In this document: positions 15,722-24,765 of the stretch, one piece after another
Layout of the letters: the number at the start of each line of letters is the position of its first letter
Numbering within the stretch: position 1 is the stretch's first letter
DNA from: an uncultured Bacteroidales bacterium
Lineage (GTDB): Bacteria; Bacteroidota; Bacteroidia; Bacteroidales; UBA932
Assembly (NCBI GenBank): GCA_946538425.1
Contig: CAMNGM010000007.1
Span: 1 to 36,245 of the forward strand
Direction of reading: 5' to 3'
DNA: 36,245 nt
Notes under the pieces: model-generated
The model's database searches: none
What the model saw: only the letters and a program-made list of their open reading frames with translations
What the model was told of the DNA's origin: nothing
Position numbers and translations under genes: made by a program

Positions 15722-17176
15722 ATGTTCTCATTCCTCATCAGCGTGGCCGCGCTCGTGGTCGGCTATCTTTTGTACGGGTCTTTCGTGGACCGGGTCTTCG
15801 GCCCCGATCCGAATCTGGTGACCCCGGCCGTCTCCAAGGCCGACAACGTGGACTTCATCGCGATGCCCGCCTGGAAAGTGTATATGATCCAGTTCCTGAA
15901 CATCGCCGGCACCGGTCCCATCTTCGGCGCCATCATGGGCGCGAAGTTCGGCCCGTCGGCTTACCTGTGGATCGTCTTCGGCTGCATCTTCGCGGGCGCC
16001 GTCCACGACTACCTGTCCGGCATGCTTTCCATCCGGCACGGCGGGGCGGGCTATCCCGTCCTCGTGGGCCGGTACCTGGGCGAGACCGCCAAGAAGGTGA
16101 TGCTCGTCTTCTCCGTCCTGCTCCTCCTGATGGTCGGTGCCGTGTTCGTGTACAGCCCGGCGGTCATCCTGGGCGGAATGGTGGGCGACGGCGGCCAGTG
16201 GTCGGTGATGACCTGGGTGTTCGTCGTTTTCGCCTACTACATCGTCGCGACGCTGCTTCCCATCGACAAGATCATCGGCCGGATCTATCCGGTGTTCGCG
16301 GCGGCCCTGCTGTTCATGGCGGTCGCCCTGATGGTGTGCCTCCTCGTCAAGTGGCCCTCCCTGCCGGAGTTCTGGCAGGGCCTGCAGAACCGCGGCCCCT
16401 CGGTGGGCGTGGAAGGACAGCCCATCTTCCCCTGCCTGTTCATCACCATCGCCTGCGGCGCGGTGAGCGGATTCCATGCCACTCAGAGCCCGCTGATGGC
16501 CCGCTGCATCACGTCCGAGAAGCTCGGACGGCCCATTTTCTACGGGGCGATGGTCACGGAAGGCCTCGTCGCCCTGATCTGGGCGGCGGTCTCCTCGTAC
16601 TTCTTCTTCGACGGCGGTGCGGCCGAGGTCGGTTCCGACCTCACGGCATCGGCCCCGGTCGTGGTGACGAAGGTCTCGCAGAGCTGGCTCGGCGTGCTGG
16701 GCGGCATCCTGGCGGTGCTCGGCGTGGTCGCCGCGCCCATCACCAGCGGCGACACGGCCTTCCGCAGCGCCCGCCTCATCATCGCCGACTTCCTGCACCT
16801 GGACCAGAAACCGATGCGCAAGCGTCTGTATATCGCGGTTCCGCTCTTCGTCCTCTCGGGCCTCCTGCTGTGGTACAACATCGCCGATGCGAACGGATTC
16901 AACGTCATCTGGCGGTACTTCGGCTGGAGCAACCAGACGCTGTCGGTGTTTATGTTCTGGACCGCGACCGTGTACCTCGTGCGCAACAAGCCGGGCCTGT
17001 ACTACCTGATCGCCCTGCTTCCGGCCCTTTTCATGACTTCCGTGTGCACGACCTTCATCCTCGTGGACAAGATCGGCCTGGGCCTTCCGCAGACGCTGAT
17101 CCCGTGGATCGCCCTCGGCACATTTGCCATTTCGGCAATTCTTTTCTATCTTTGGAAATATCGTAAAAACAGATAG
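15722..17176 (+). CDS. cstA: CstA-family transporter (carbon starvation protein, short form)
   Basis: Protein of 484 residues with many hydrophobic segments along its whole length. CstA hallmarks: [19 protein letters not shown] near residue 60, [17 protein letters not shown], and [17 protein letters not shown] near residue 245. Inner-membrane transporters of this family take up peptides or pyruvate in other bacteria; the substrate here is unknown. It is shorter than the ~700-residue E. coli protein, like other anaerobe members. It probably belongs to the rsmD transcription unit (8-base gap) and is followed after 2 bases by the HerA-like ATPase. No separate promoter box is visible upstream. 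Confidence 0.9.
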   Translation: MFSFLISVAALVVGYLLYGSFVDRVFGPDPNLVTPAVSKADNVDFIAMPAWKVYMIQFLNIAGTGPIFGAIMGAKFGPSAYLWIVFGCIFAGAVHDYLSGMLSIRHGGAGYPVLVGRYLGETAKKVMLVFSVLLLLMVGAVFVYSPAVILGGMVGDGGQWSVMTWVFVVFAYYIVATLLPIDKIIGRIYPVFAAALLFMAVALMVCLLVKWPSLPEFWQGLQNRGPSVGVEGQPIFPCLFITIACGAVSGFHATQSPLMARCITSEKLGRPIFYGAMVTEGLVALIWAAVSSYFFFDGGAAEVGSDLTASAPVVVTKVSQSWLGVLGGILAVLGVVAAPITSGDTAFRSARLIIADFLHLDQKPMRKRLYIAVPLFVLSGLLLWYNIADANGFNVIWRYFGWSNQTLSVFMFWTATVYLVRNKPGLYYLIALLPALFMTSVCTTFILVDKIGLGLPQTLIPWIALGTFAISAILFYLWKYRKNR

Positions 17177-17178
17177 CA

Positions 17179-18783
17179 ATGCTTGATAAAGAACGCGGGC
17201 TGTACGTAGCCCACTCTGCAAACGGCCCCATCTCCATCGTCGGAAAGATGGCGAACCGCCACGGCCTCATCGCCGGCGCCACCGGTACCGGCAAGACCGT
17301 CACCCTGCAGGTGCTGGCCGAAACCTTCTGCCAGGCCGGCGTGCCGTGCTTCATGGCCGATATGAAGGGCGACCTTTCCGGCATCAGCCAGGCGGGCAGG
17401 CTCTCCGGCTTCATCCAGAAGCGCCTGCCGGAGTTCGGCATCGAGGACCCGCAGTTCCAGAGCTGCCCCGTCCGCTTCTTCGATGTCTACGGCGAACATG
17501 GCCATCCGATGCGCTCGACCATTTCCAATATGGGCCCGGACCTGCTGGGCCGCCTGATGGAACTGAACGAGACGCAGACCGGTGTGCTGAACATCGTCTT
17601 CCGGATCGCCGACGACAACGGCCTCCTGCTGGACGACCTGAAGGACCTCCGCGCGATGCTCAATTTCGTGGGCCAGAACGCGGCGGACTTCACCACCCAG
17701 TACGGCAACGTGTCGGCGGCCTCCATCGGCGCCATCCAGCGCGCCCTCCTGGGCCTCGAGAACCAGGGCGCGGACTTGTTCTTCGGCCGTCCTTCCTTCG
17801 ACATCTTCGACCTCCTCCAGTGCGAGGGCGGGAAGGGCGTGATGAACGTCCTGGCTGCCGACAAGCTGATGCTCAAGCCCAAGCTCTATTCCACCTTCCT
17901 CCTCTGGCTGCTTTCCGAGCTGTACAGCACCCTCCCGGAGGTCGGCGACATGGACCTTCCCAAGCTCGTCTTCTTCTTCGACGAGGCCCATATGCTCTTC
18001 GAGGACACCTCCAAGGCCCTGACCGCCAAGATCGAGCAGGTCATCCGCCTCATCCGTTCGAAGGGCGTCGGCATCTACTTCGTCACCCAGAGCCCGACCG
18101 ACATCCCCGAGAACATCCTCGGCCAGCTCGGCAACCGGGTCCAGCACGCCCTGCGCGCCTATACGCCCAAGGACCAGAAGGCCGTCAAGGTCGCCGCGGA
18201 GACCTTCCGGGCGAACCCGGCCTTCGACACCTACGAAGCCATCCTCCAGCTGGAGACCGGCGAGGCCCTCGTCTCCTTCCTGGACGAGAAGGGCGCCCCG
18301 TCGATGGTCGAACGCGCGAAGATCCTCTTCCCGCTGAGCCAGATCGGCGCCATCACCGAGGATCAGCGCGCGCAGATCATCAAGCAGTCCCGCCTCTGGG
18401 GCCGGTACGACAAGGTCGACGACCGCGAGAGCGCCTACGAAATCCTCGTCGCCGCCACGGCCGAGGCCGAGCGCCAGAAGGCCGAGCTCGAGGCGCAGAA
18501 GGAGGCCGAGAAGCAGGCCGCCCTCGAGGCCAAGGCACAGGCCAAGGCGGAGAAGGAGCAGTCCAAGAAAAAGAAGAACAGCATCGCTTCCAAGGTCCTG
18601 AAGTCCGTGATCACCGCCGTGACCGGCGTCGTTGCCGCCTCCGTGGCCGACTCCGTCACCGGCACCAAGAAAAAGAGCGGCACCTCCACGACCAAGAAGG
18701 CGGTCCAGAAAGCGACCAAGTCCGCGACGAACACCATCACCCGGGAACTCACCCGGAGCATCCTGGGGAACCTCATCAAATAG
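17179..18783 (+). CDS. HerA-like P-loop ATPase (DUF853/YjgR family)
   Basis: Protein of 534 residues. Walker A GATGTGKT (about 35) and Walker [13 protein letters not shown] (about 270), with an arginine-finger region near [20 protein letters not shown]. This is the DUF853/HerA C-terminal family of FtsK/HerA-superfamily ATPases, presumed to act on DNA; cellular role is not established. Residues ~430-480 are an Ala/Glu/Lys-rich predicted coiled coil. The tail (480-534) is very basic with a small hydrophobic patch ([19 protein letters not shown]), suggesting nucleic-acid or membrane contact. The N-terminus [11 protein letters not shown] is standard. It starts 2 bases after cstA. Confidence 0.88.
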   Translation: MLDKERGLYVAHSANGPISIVGKMANRHGLIAGATGTGKTVTLQVLAETFCQAGVPCFMADMKGDLSGISQAGRLSGFIQKRLPEFGIEDPQFQSCPVRFFDVYGEHGHPMRSTISNMGPDLLGRLMELNETQTGVLNIVFRIADDNGLLLDDLKDLRAMLNFVGQNAADFTTQYGNVSAASIGAIQRALLGLENQGADLFFGRPSFDIFDLLQCEGGKGVMNVLAADKLMLKPKLYSTFLLWLLSELYSTLPEVGDMDLPKLVFFFDEAHMLFEDTSKALTAKIEQVIRLIRSKGVGIYFVTQSPTDIPENILGQLGNRVQHALRAYTPKDQKAVKVAAETFRANPAFDTYEAILQLETGEALVSFLDEKGAPSMVERAKILFPLSQIGAITEDQRAQIIKQSRLWGRYDKVDDRESAYEILVAATAEAERQKAELEAQKEAEKQAALEAKAQAKAEKEQSKKKKNSIASKVLKSVITAVTGVVAASVADSVTGTKKKSGTSTTKKAVQKATKSATNTITRELTRSILGNLIK

Positions 18784-18827
18784 AGGTTCCCCCTTTTCCC
18801 AACCATTTACTGAAACCTGAATCCTAA

Positions 18828-19697
18828 ATGACTTTGAAAATCGTTGTCCTGGCCAAGCAAGTCCCGGACACCCGCAATGTGGGCAAAGACGCGATGACGG
18901 CCGAAGGGACCGTGAACCGCGCCGCCCTGCCCGCCATCTTCAATCCCGACGACCTGAACGCCCTGGAGCAGGCCCTCCGCCTGAAAGAAAAGAATCCGGG
19001 CTCGACCGTGGCCATCCTGACGATGGGCCCGCCCCGCGCGGGCGAGATCATCCGCCAGGGCCTCTACCGGGGAGCCGACACCGGCTACCTCCTCACCGAC
19101 CGGCTCTTCGCCGGCGCCGACACCCTCGCCACTTCCTACGCCCTCGCGACCGCCATCCGCAAGATCGGCGGCGTGGACCTCGTCCTCGGCGGCCGCCAGG
19201 CCATCGACGGCGACACGGCCCAGGTGGGCCCGCAGGTCGCCGAGAAGCTGGGGATGACCCAGGTCACCTACGCCCAGGAGATCCTGGACGTGAAGGACGG
19301 AAAGGCGACCATCCTCCGTTCCATCGACGGCGGCGTCGAGACCGTCGAAGCGCCGCTTCCCCTCGTGGTTACCGTCAACGGCACCGCGGCGCCCTGCCGC
19401 CCGCAGAACGTGCGGCTCGTGATGAAGTACAAGTGGGCGACCTGCCCCTCCGAGCGGCCGGCGGATGACCCGCACGCCGCCCTGTACGCGGAGCGGCCCT
19501 ACCTGACCCTCACCCAGTGGACGGTGGCCGACGTGGACGGGGATCCGTCCCAGTGCGGTTTCGCCGGCTCGCCGACCCGCGTGAAGTCGGTGCAGAACAT
19601 CGTCTTCCAGGCCAAGGAAAGCAAGACCCTCACCGCCTCCGACGCGGATGTCGAAGGCCTGGTGCAGGAACTCATCAGTGAAAAGATCATCGGCTAA
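18828..19697 (+). CDS. etfB: Electron transfer flavoprotein beta subunit
   Basis: Protein of 289 residues. With EtfA it forms a cytoplasmic FAD heterodimer passing electrons between acyl-CoA dehydrogenase and other carriers. N-terminal IVVLAKQVPDT is the family start, and LGGRQAIDGDTAQVGPQ is the nucleotide-binding signature. The DGDTAQVGP version is the one seen in electron-bifurcating anaerobe Etfs (mitochondrial-type Etf has a different DDDxNQ-like segment), so a second FAD rather than AMP may bind. etfA follows after 4 bases and the dehydrogenase after that. The 44-base gap upstream has no clear -7 box, so transcription may come from the upstream run. Confidence 0.93.
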   Translation: MTLKIVVLAKQVPDTRNVGKDAMTAEGTVNRAALPAIFNPDDLNALEQALRLKEKNPGSTVAILTMGPPRAGEIIRQGLYRGADTGYLLTDRLFAGADTLATSYALATAIRKIGGVDLVLGGRQAIDGDTAQVGPQVAEKLGMTQVTYAQEILDVKDGKATILRSIDGGVETVEAPLPLVVTVNGTAAPCRPQNVRLVMKYKWATCPSERPADDPHAALYAERPYLTLTQWTVADVDGDPSQCGFAGSPTRVKSVQNIVFQAKESKTLTASDADVEGLVQELISEKIIG

Positions 19698-19701
19698 GAC
19701 T

Positions 19702-20724
19702 ATGGATAACGTATTCGTATATTGCGAGATCGAGGGCACGGTCGTGGCCGAGGTCTCCCAGGAACTCCTGACCAAGGGCCGCAAGCTCGCGGACGAGCTG
19801 GGCGTCGAACTGCACGCCGTGGTGGCCGGTACCGGCATCAAAGGGGCCGTGGAGTCCCAGATCCTCCCGTACGGGGTGGACAAGCTGTTCGTTTTCGACG
19901 GGAAGGACCTGTTCCCCTACACGTCCGCTCCCCATACCGATATCCTCGTGAACCTGTTCCGGGAAGAGAAACCGCAGATCTGCCTGATGGGCGCGACAGT
20001 CATCGGCCGGGACCTGGGCCCCCGCGTGTCCTCCTCCCTCACCAGCGGCCTCACTGCCGACTGTACGCAGCTCGAGATCGGCGACTTCGACGATGTCAAG
20101 ACCGGGAAGTCCTACAAGAACCTCCTGTACCAGATCCGTCCCGCCTTCGGCGGCAACATCGTGGCGACCATCGTGAATCCGGACCACCGCCCGCAGATGG
20201 CGACCGTCCGTTCCGGCGTCATGCAGAAGGCCCTGTACGCGGGCGAGGCCCGCGGGGAAGTGGTCTATCCGGACGTGGACCGCTACGTGAGCCCGGAAGC
20301 CTATGTCGTGAAGGTCCTCGACCACCACGTGGAGGCCGCCCGGCACAACCTCAAGGGCGCTTCCATCGTCGTTTCCGGCGGTTACGGAATGGGCTCCAAG
20401 GAAGGATTCCAGATGCTGTTCGACCTGGCGAAGGTCCTCCACGCCGAGGTGGGCGCCAGCCGCGCCGCCGTGGACGCCGGCTTCTGCGACGCGGACCGGC
20501 AGATCGGCCAGACCGGCGTGACCGTCCATCCGAAGGTGTACATCGCCTGCGGCATCAGCGGCCAGATCCAGCACATCGCCGGGATGCAGGACAGCAGCAT
20601 CATCATCAGCGTGAACAGCGATCCCGACGCCCCCATCAACAAGATCGCGGATTACGTGATCGTGGGCACGGTGGAGGAAGTGATTCCGAAGCTCATCAAG
20701 TATTACAAGAAAAACAGCAAGTAA
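19702..20724 (+). CDS. etfA: Electron transfer flavoprotein alpha subunit
   Basis: Protein of 340 residues. The C-terminal FAD-binding domain shows GQTGVTVHPKVYIACGISG and SVNSDPDAPINKIADYVIVG, both family signatures. The N-terminal half has the Rossmann-like domain shared with EtfB, including VIGRDLGPRVSSSLTSGLTADC. It starts with ATG at 19702, 4 bases after the etfB stop; an upstream in-frame ATG lies inside etfB and is rejected. The acyl-CoA dehydrogenase follows after 3 bases, so the three subunits are probably translated together. Confidence 0.94.
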   Translation: MDNVFVYCEIEGTVVAEVSQELLTKGRKLADELGVELHAVVAGTGIKGAVESQILPYGVDKLFVFDGKDLFPYTSAPHTDILVNLFREEKPQICLMGATVIGRDLGPRVSSSLTSGLTADCTQLEIGDFDDVKTGKSYKNLLYQIRPAFGGNIVATIVNPDHRPQMATVRSGVMQKALYAGEARGEVVYPDVDRYVSPEAYVVKVLDHHVEAARHNLKGASIVVSGGYGMGSKEGFQMLFDLAKVLHAEVGASRAAVDAGFCDADRQIGQTGVTVHPKVYIACGISGQIQHIAGMQDSSIIISVNSDPDAPINKIADYVIVGTVEEVIPKLIKYYKKNSK

Positions 20725-20727
20725 GCC

Positions 20728-22443
20728 ATGGCCAACTACTATACCGACCATCCCGAAATCGCCTTCTATCTGCAGCATCCCCTGATGCGCCGGATCGTGG
20801 AGCTTCGGGAAAAGGGATTCGCCGACAAGGACCTGTATCCGGAGGCGCCCGTAGACTATGAAGACTGCATCGAGAACTACCGGCGCATCCTGGAGGTGGT
20901 GGGCGACATCACCGCCAACATCATCGCCCCGAATTCCGAGAGCGTGGACCTGGAAGGCCCGCACCTCGAGAACGGGCGGATGATCTACGCTTCCAAGACC
21001 GTCGAGAATATGGAGGCGATGCGCAAGGCCGGCCTCACCGGCGTCGCGCAGCCGCGCCGCTACGGCGGCCTGAACCTGCCCAATGTCATTTTCAGCATGT
21101 GCTCCGAACTGGTGAGCGCGGCCGACGCCTCGTTCCAGAACATCTGGAGCCTGCAGAGCTGCGCCGACACCCTGTACGAGTTCGGCTCCGAGGAGCAGCG
21201 GCAGAAGTTCCTCCCGCGCATCTGCGCCGGCGAGACGATGTCGATGGACCTGACCGAGCCCGATGCAGGTTCGGACCTGCAGCGCGTGATGCTCAAGGCG
21301 ACCTGGAGCGAGGAGCAGGGCTGCTGGCTGCTGAACGGCGTGAAGCGGTTCATCACCAACGGCGACTCCGACATCCACCTCGTCCTCGCCCGCAGCGAGG
21401 AGGGGACCCGCGACGGTCGCGGCCTGTCGATGTTCATCTACGACAAGCGCCAGGGCGGCGTGGACGTGCGCCACATCGAGCACAAGCTGGGCATCCACGG
21501 CTCGCCGACCTGCGAGCTCACCTACAAGAACGCCCGCGCCGAACTCTGCGGCAGCACCCGCCTCGGCCTGATCAAGTACGTGATGGCCCTGATGAACGGC
21601 GCCCGCCTCGGCATCGGCGCCCAGTCCACCGGCCTGAGCCAGGAAGCCTACAACGAGGCGGCCCGGTACGCCTCCGAGCGCGCCCAGTTCGGCCAGACCA
21701 TCGAACACTTCCCGGGCGTGTACGACATGCTCAGCCGGATGAAGGCGAAGCTGGACGCTAGCCGCACCCTGCTTTACCACACCGCCGCCCACGTGGATGT
21801 GTACAAGTGCCTGGAGGACATCCAGCGCGACCGCGCCCTCACCCCGGAGGAGCGCGCCGAGATGAAGAAGTACAGCCGCCTGGCCGACGCCTTCACCCCG
21901 CTGTGCAAGGGAATGAGCTCCGAGTATGCGAACCAGAACGCCTTCGACTGCGTGTCCGTCCACGGCGGTTCCGGCTTCATCATGGAATACAAGTGCCAGC
22001 GCCTGATGCGCGACGCGCGCATCTTCAACATCTATGAAGGAACGACCCAGCTCCAGGTCGTGGCGGCCGTCCGTTACATCACGAACGGAACCTATTCGGA
22101 GATCATCCGCGGTTTGCTGGCGGAGCCCGTCTCGGCCGGGATGGAGCCGCTCCGCGCCCGCGTCGCGACCCTCGCCGACATCTACGATGCCTCCATCGCA
22201 GCCGTGAAAGCCTTCGAGAATCAGGAGGTCCAGGATTTCCTGGCCCGTCGCCTATACGATATGACCGGTGAAATCGTGATGGCCCTGCTGCTGCAGCGGG
22301 ACGCCACGGCGGCGCCGGAACTCTTCGCCAAGTCCGCCCGCGTGATGACGCAGATGGCCGAGGAAACGGTAAGCGGAAAGAGCGCGTACATCCGTGCCTT
22401 CAAGGCCGAGGACCTCGACGCCTTCCGCGTCGCGGAGGCGTAA
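20728..22443 (+). CDS. Acyl-CoA dehydrogenase, long Bacteroidales form (probable butyryl-CoA dehydrogenase)
   Basis: Protein of 571 residues, longer than the ~380-residue Bcd because of an N-terminal extension (about 80 residues) and a C-terminal helical domain. Core motifs: TEPDAGSDLQ and FITNGD (FAD/substrate binding), GIHGSPTCELTYKNA, and RDARIFNIYEGTTQLQ containing the catalytic base Glu437. The family member next to etfBA in Porphyromonas is linked to butyrate production, so crotonyl-CoA to butyryl-CoA reduction coupled to EtfBA is the best guess. Branched or longer acyl substrates are possible. Last gene of the run; a strong terminator begins 50 bases later. Confidence 0.88.
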   Translation: MANYYTDHPEIAFYLQHPLMRRIVELREKGFADKDLYPEAPVDYEDCIENYRRILEVVGDITANIIAPNSESVDLEGPHLENGRMIYASKTVENMEAMRKAGLTGVAQPRRYGGLNLPNVIFSMCSELVSAADASFQNIWSLQSCADTLYEFGSEEQRQKFLPRICAGETMSMDLTEPDAGSDLQRVMLKATWSEEQGCWLLNGVKRFITNGDSDIHLVLARSEEGTRDGRGLSMFIYDKRQGGVDVRHIEHKLGIHGSPTCELTYKNARAELCGSTRLGLIKYVMALMNGARLGIGAQSTGLSQEAYNEAARYASERAQFGQTIEHFPGVYDMLSRMKAKLDASRTLLYHTAAHVDVYKCLEDIQRDRALTPEERAEMKKYSRLADAFTPLCKGMSSEYANQNAFDCVSVHGGSGFIMEYKCQRLMRDARIFNIYEGTTQLQVVAAVRYITNGTYSEIIRGLLAEPVSAGMEPLRARVATLADIYDASIAAVKAFENQEVQDFLARRLYDMTGEIVMALLLQRDATAAPELFAKSARVMTQMAEETVSGKSAYIRAFKAEDLDAFRVAEA

Positions 22444-22493
22444 GCCTATGCGGTTATGTCGAATGTAAGTTGTTGACTAATCGTTAAATATGC

Positions 22494-22527
22494 AAAAGTG
22501 CCCGGGAAGGATTTCCCGGGCACTTTT
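22494..22527. terminator. Strong bidirectional intrinsic terminator
   Basis: AAAAGTGCCCGGGAA (22494-22508) and TTCCCGGGCACTTTT (22513-22527) form a perfect 15-bp stem with a GGAT loop. The A/T ends give a U-tract in both directions. It separates the convergent dehydrogenase and CoA-transferase genes. Confidence 0.9.
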
Positions 22528-22549
22528 ATGTAATTATTTGATAATGAGT

Positions 22550-23857
22550 CTACTGGATTCGACGCTTTAGAGAGAGACTGTGCCAGTGGGGACCGAACCG
22601 TTCGAACGCGGCCCGGTCCAACTGTTCCCTGTCGTCGGGATGGGCGATGGAGATCAGCAGGCGGGCCCGCTCCTGCAGGGACTTGCCGTACAGGTTCACG
22701 GCGCCCCATTCGGTGACGACCCACTGCACGTCCGCGCGGGGCGTGACGACGCCGGCGCCGGGCTTCAGGGTGGGGACGATCTTGGGGGCGAGTTTCGCGG
22801 TGCGGGAGGCCAGGGCGATGATGGCCTTGCCGCCGGGAGACATCTTGGCGCCGCGGACGAAGTCCAGCTGGCCGCCGGTGCCGGAATACATCCGCGTGCC
22901 GATGGAATCGGCGCATACCTGGCCGGTGAGGTCGATCTCCGTGGCGGAGTTGATGGACACCACGTTTGGGTTCTGCGCGATAATCCAGGGGTCGTTCGTG
23001 TAGGCGATCTCCCGCATCAGGACGGCCGGGTTCCGGTCGATGAAGCGGTACACCTCCTGCGAACCCAGCAGGAACGAGGCGACGACCTTCCCGGTGTCGA
23101 TCTTCTTCGCGGCGCCGTCGATCACGCCTTTCCGGATGAGGTCCAGGGCGCCGTCGGCGAACATTTCCGTGTGGAGGCCGAGGTGCCGGTGGTCCGCGAG
23201 TTCCGAGCAGACGGCGTTGGGCAGCGAGCCGATGCCCATCTGCAGGCAGGCGCCGTCCGGCACGAGCTCCGAGCAGTTGCGGCCGATGAGCCGGTCGATG
23301 TCCGTGGGCTGCACGTAGTCCTTGGTGATCAGCGGGGTGTCATCCCGGACAAGGGCGTCGAAACGCTCCACCGGGATGGGTTCGCCGTAGGAGAAGGGGA
23401 CGTTCGGATTGACCACCGCCAGTTTCAGGCGGGCCACTTCCAGGGCGGCGACGGAGCAGTCCACCGAGGTGCCGAGGGAGACGACTCCGTCGACGGGCTC
23501 GGACACCTGCACCATCGCGACATCGCAGGGGAGCGCGCCGCTGCGGTACATCGCCTGCGATTCGAAAAGGTGCGCGGGGAGATAGTCCGCATACCCTTCC
23601 TGGACGCTTTTCCGCACGTTCGGGCCCACGAAGAAGCCCTGGTCGAAGAACACGCCTTCGTACTCCCGGGAGCCGTAGGGGGCGGGGCCTTCGGTGTGGA
23701 AGTGGTGGAAATGGAGGTCCTTGAGCTCGCCCGCCCTGCGGCACAGGGCGTCGATGAGGACGTGGGGGACGCTGGCGATGCTGGAGAGGTGGATGTGATC
23801 CCCGCTCCGGACGCCGCGGACGGCTTCGTCCGCCGATATGAATGTCAAGGGCTTCAT
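22550..23857 (-). CDS. Acetyl-CoA hydrolase/CoA-transferase family protein (4-hydroxybutyrate or butyryl-CoA:acetate type)
   Basis: Protein of 435 residues, close to the family's 430-450. It likely moves CoA between acetyl-CoA and a C4 acid (butyrate or 4-hydroxybutyrate) through a glutamyl-CoA thioester. Motifs: QMGIGSLPNAV, then LGLHTEMFADG with the predicted catalytic Glu231; GTGGQLDFVRGA and SPGGKAIIA in the CoA-binding region; VVTEWGAVNLYGKSLQERARLLISIAHPDDRE at the C-terminus. Its position beside etfBA-dehydrogenase supports a C4-acid role. It has its own promoter (TATCTTTG at 23870) facing away from mazG. Substrate assignment is tentative; plain acetyl-CoA:succinate transfer is less likely on sequence. 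Confidence 0.88.
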   Translation of the reverse strand: MKPLTFISADEAVRGVRSGDHIHLSSIASVPHVLIDALCRRAGELKDLHFHHFHTEGPAPYGSREYEGVFFDQGFFVGPNVRKSVQEGYADYLPAHLFESQAMYRSGALPCDVAMVQVSEPVDGVVSLGTSVDCSVAALEVARLKLAVVNPNVPFSYGEPIPVERFDALVRDDTPLITKDYVQPTDIDRLIGRNCSELVPDGACLQMGIGSLPNAVCSELADHRHLGLHTEMFADGALDLIRKGVIDGAAKKIDTGKVVASFLLGSQEVYRFIDRNPAVLMREIAYTNDPWIIAQNPNVVSINSATEIDLTGQVCADSIGTRMYSGTGGQLDFVRGAKMSPGGKAIIALASRTAKLAPKIVPTLKPGAGVVTPRADVQWVVTEWGAVNLYGKSLQERARLLISIAHPDDREQLDRAAFERFGPHWHSLSLKRRIQ

Positions 23858-23869
23858 AGGCTACCCGGG

Positions 23870-23877
23870 CAAAGATA
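23870..23877 (-). promoter_or_regulatory. -7 box (TATCTTTG) of the CoA-transferase gene
   Basis: The minus strand reads TTATCTTTGCCC, 12 bases upstream of the ATG at 23857. It is only 13 bases from the divergent mazG box. Confidence 0.65.
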
Positions 23878-23890
23878 AGCAGATTCTTTG

Positions 23891-23898
23891 TATATTTG
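23891..23898 (+). promoter_or_regulatory. -7 box (TATATTTG) of mazG
   Basis: TATATTTG lies 19 bases before the ATG at 23918. It excludes an in-frame ATG at 23888 as the start. Its -33 region would overlap the divergent promoter. Confidence 0.7.
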
Positions 23899-23917
23899 TA
23901 AAAATTTTACGAATAAA

Positions 23918-24709
23918 ATGCATACCAGAGAAGAAAAGGTGGCCGCCTTCGGCCGATTGCTTGATATGATGGACCTTCTGCGGGAAAAGTGCCCGTGGAA
24001 TGCCGCGCAGACCATCGACACCATCCGGCCGATGACGGAGGAGGAGGTGTACGAACTCAGCGACACCATCCTCAAGGGGGACCGCAAGGGCACGGCGAAG
24101 GAGATCGGCGACCTGCTGTACCATATGGTCTTCTATGCCCGCATCGCCGAGGAGGAGGGTTCCTTCGACATCGCCGACTCTCTGAACAAGGTATGCGATA
24201 AGATGGTCTTCCGCCACCCGCACGTGTTCGGCCCCGAGGCCGGCAAGCCCACCACCGCGAAGGAGATCGCCGACACCTGGGAACTCGTGAAGGCGAAGGA
24301 AAAGGACGGCAACAAGCGCGTGATGGCCGGCATCCCCGACGCGATGCCCGCCATCCTCAAGGCCCTGTCGATGCAGGAGAAGGCCCGCGGCTGCGGCTTC
24401 GACTGGGAACAGAAGGAGGATGTCTGGCCCAAGGTGCAGGAGGAGATGGGGGAGGCGAAGGATGCCTGTTTGGAAGACGATCCGAAGCATATGCAGGAGG
24501 AGTTCGGAGACCTGCTTTTCGCCGTCATCAACGCCTCCCGCCTGTACGGCATCGACCCGGAAGCCGCCCTCAGCGGCGCCTGTGACAAGTTCCGCCGCCG
24601 CTTCTCGTATATGGAGGAGGAAACCCTCCGCCGCGGCCAGAAACTCGCGGACCTGACCCTCGCCGAAATGGACGCCATCTGGGACGAAGGGAAGGCCAAA
24701 GGGCTCTGA
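23918..24709 (+). CDS. mazG: Nucleoside triphosphate pyrophosphohydrolase MazG
   Basis: Protein of 263 residues with two MazG repeats, each an all-alpha pyrophosphohydrolase fold that binds Mg through EExxE and ExxD motifs. First repeat: LLREKCPWNAAQT, EEEVYEL, KEIGDLLYHMVF. Second repeat: QEEMGEAKDA and EEFGDLLFAVIN, which usually carries the activity. It cleaves NTPs to NMP and PPi, acting as a house-cleaning enzyme and influencing (p)ppGpp levels in E. coli. The ATG at 23918 follows the promoter. The following prfA has its own promoter. Confidence 0.93.
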   Translation: MHTREEKVAAFGRLLDMMDLLREKCPWNAAQTIDTIRPMTEEEVYELSDTILKGDRKGTAKEIGDLLYHMVFYARIAEEEGSFDIADSLNKVCDKMVFRHPHVFGPEAGKPTTAKEIADTWELVKAKEKDGNKRVMAGIPDAMPAILKALSMQEKARGCGFDWEQKEDVWPKVQEEMGEAKDACLEDDPKHMQEEFGDLLFAVINASRLYGIDPEAALSGACDKFRRRFSYMEEETLRRGQKLADLTLAEMDAIWDEGKAKGL

Positions 24710-24733
24710 TATGGTAATTCGGAGTTTTTTCCG

Positions 24734-24741
24734 TATCTTTG
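24734..24741 (+). promoter_or_regulatory. -7 box (TATCTTTG) of prfA-queF
   Basis: CCGTATCTTTGC lies 24 bases before the ATG at 24766. A TATG sequence at 24710-24713 sits at the -33 spacing but is a poor TTTG match. An AAAAGGAG ribosome-binding stretch follows the box. Confidence 0.7.
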
Positions 24742-24765
24742 CAGACTAATTCAAAAGGAGTTCCC

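Noticed and set aside
19687..21963. Long minus-strand open frame opposite etfA and the acyl-CoA dehydrogenase
   Set aside because: An antisense shadow of two clearly identified genes; His/Gly/Ala-rich without recognisable motifs.
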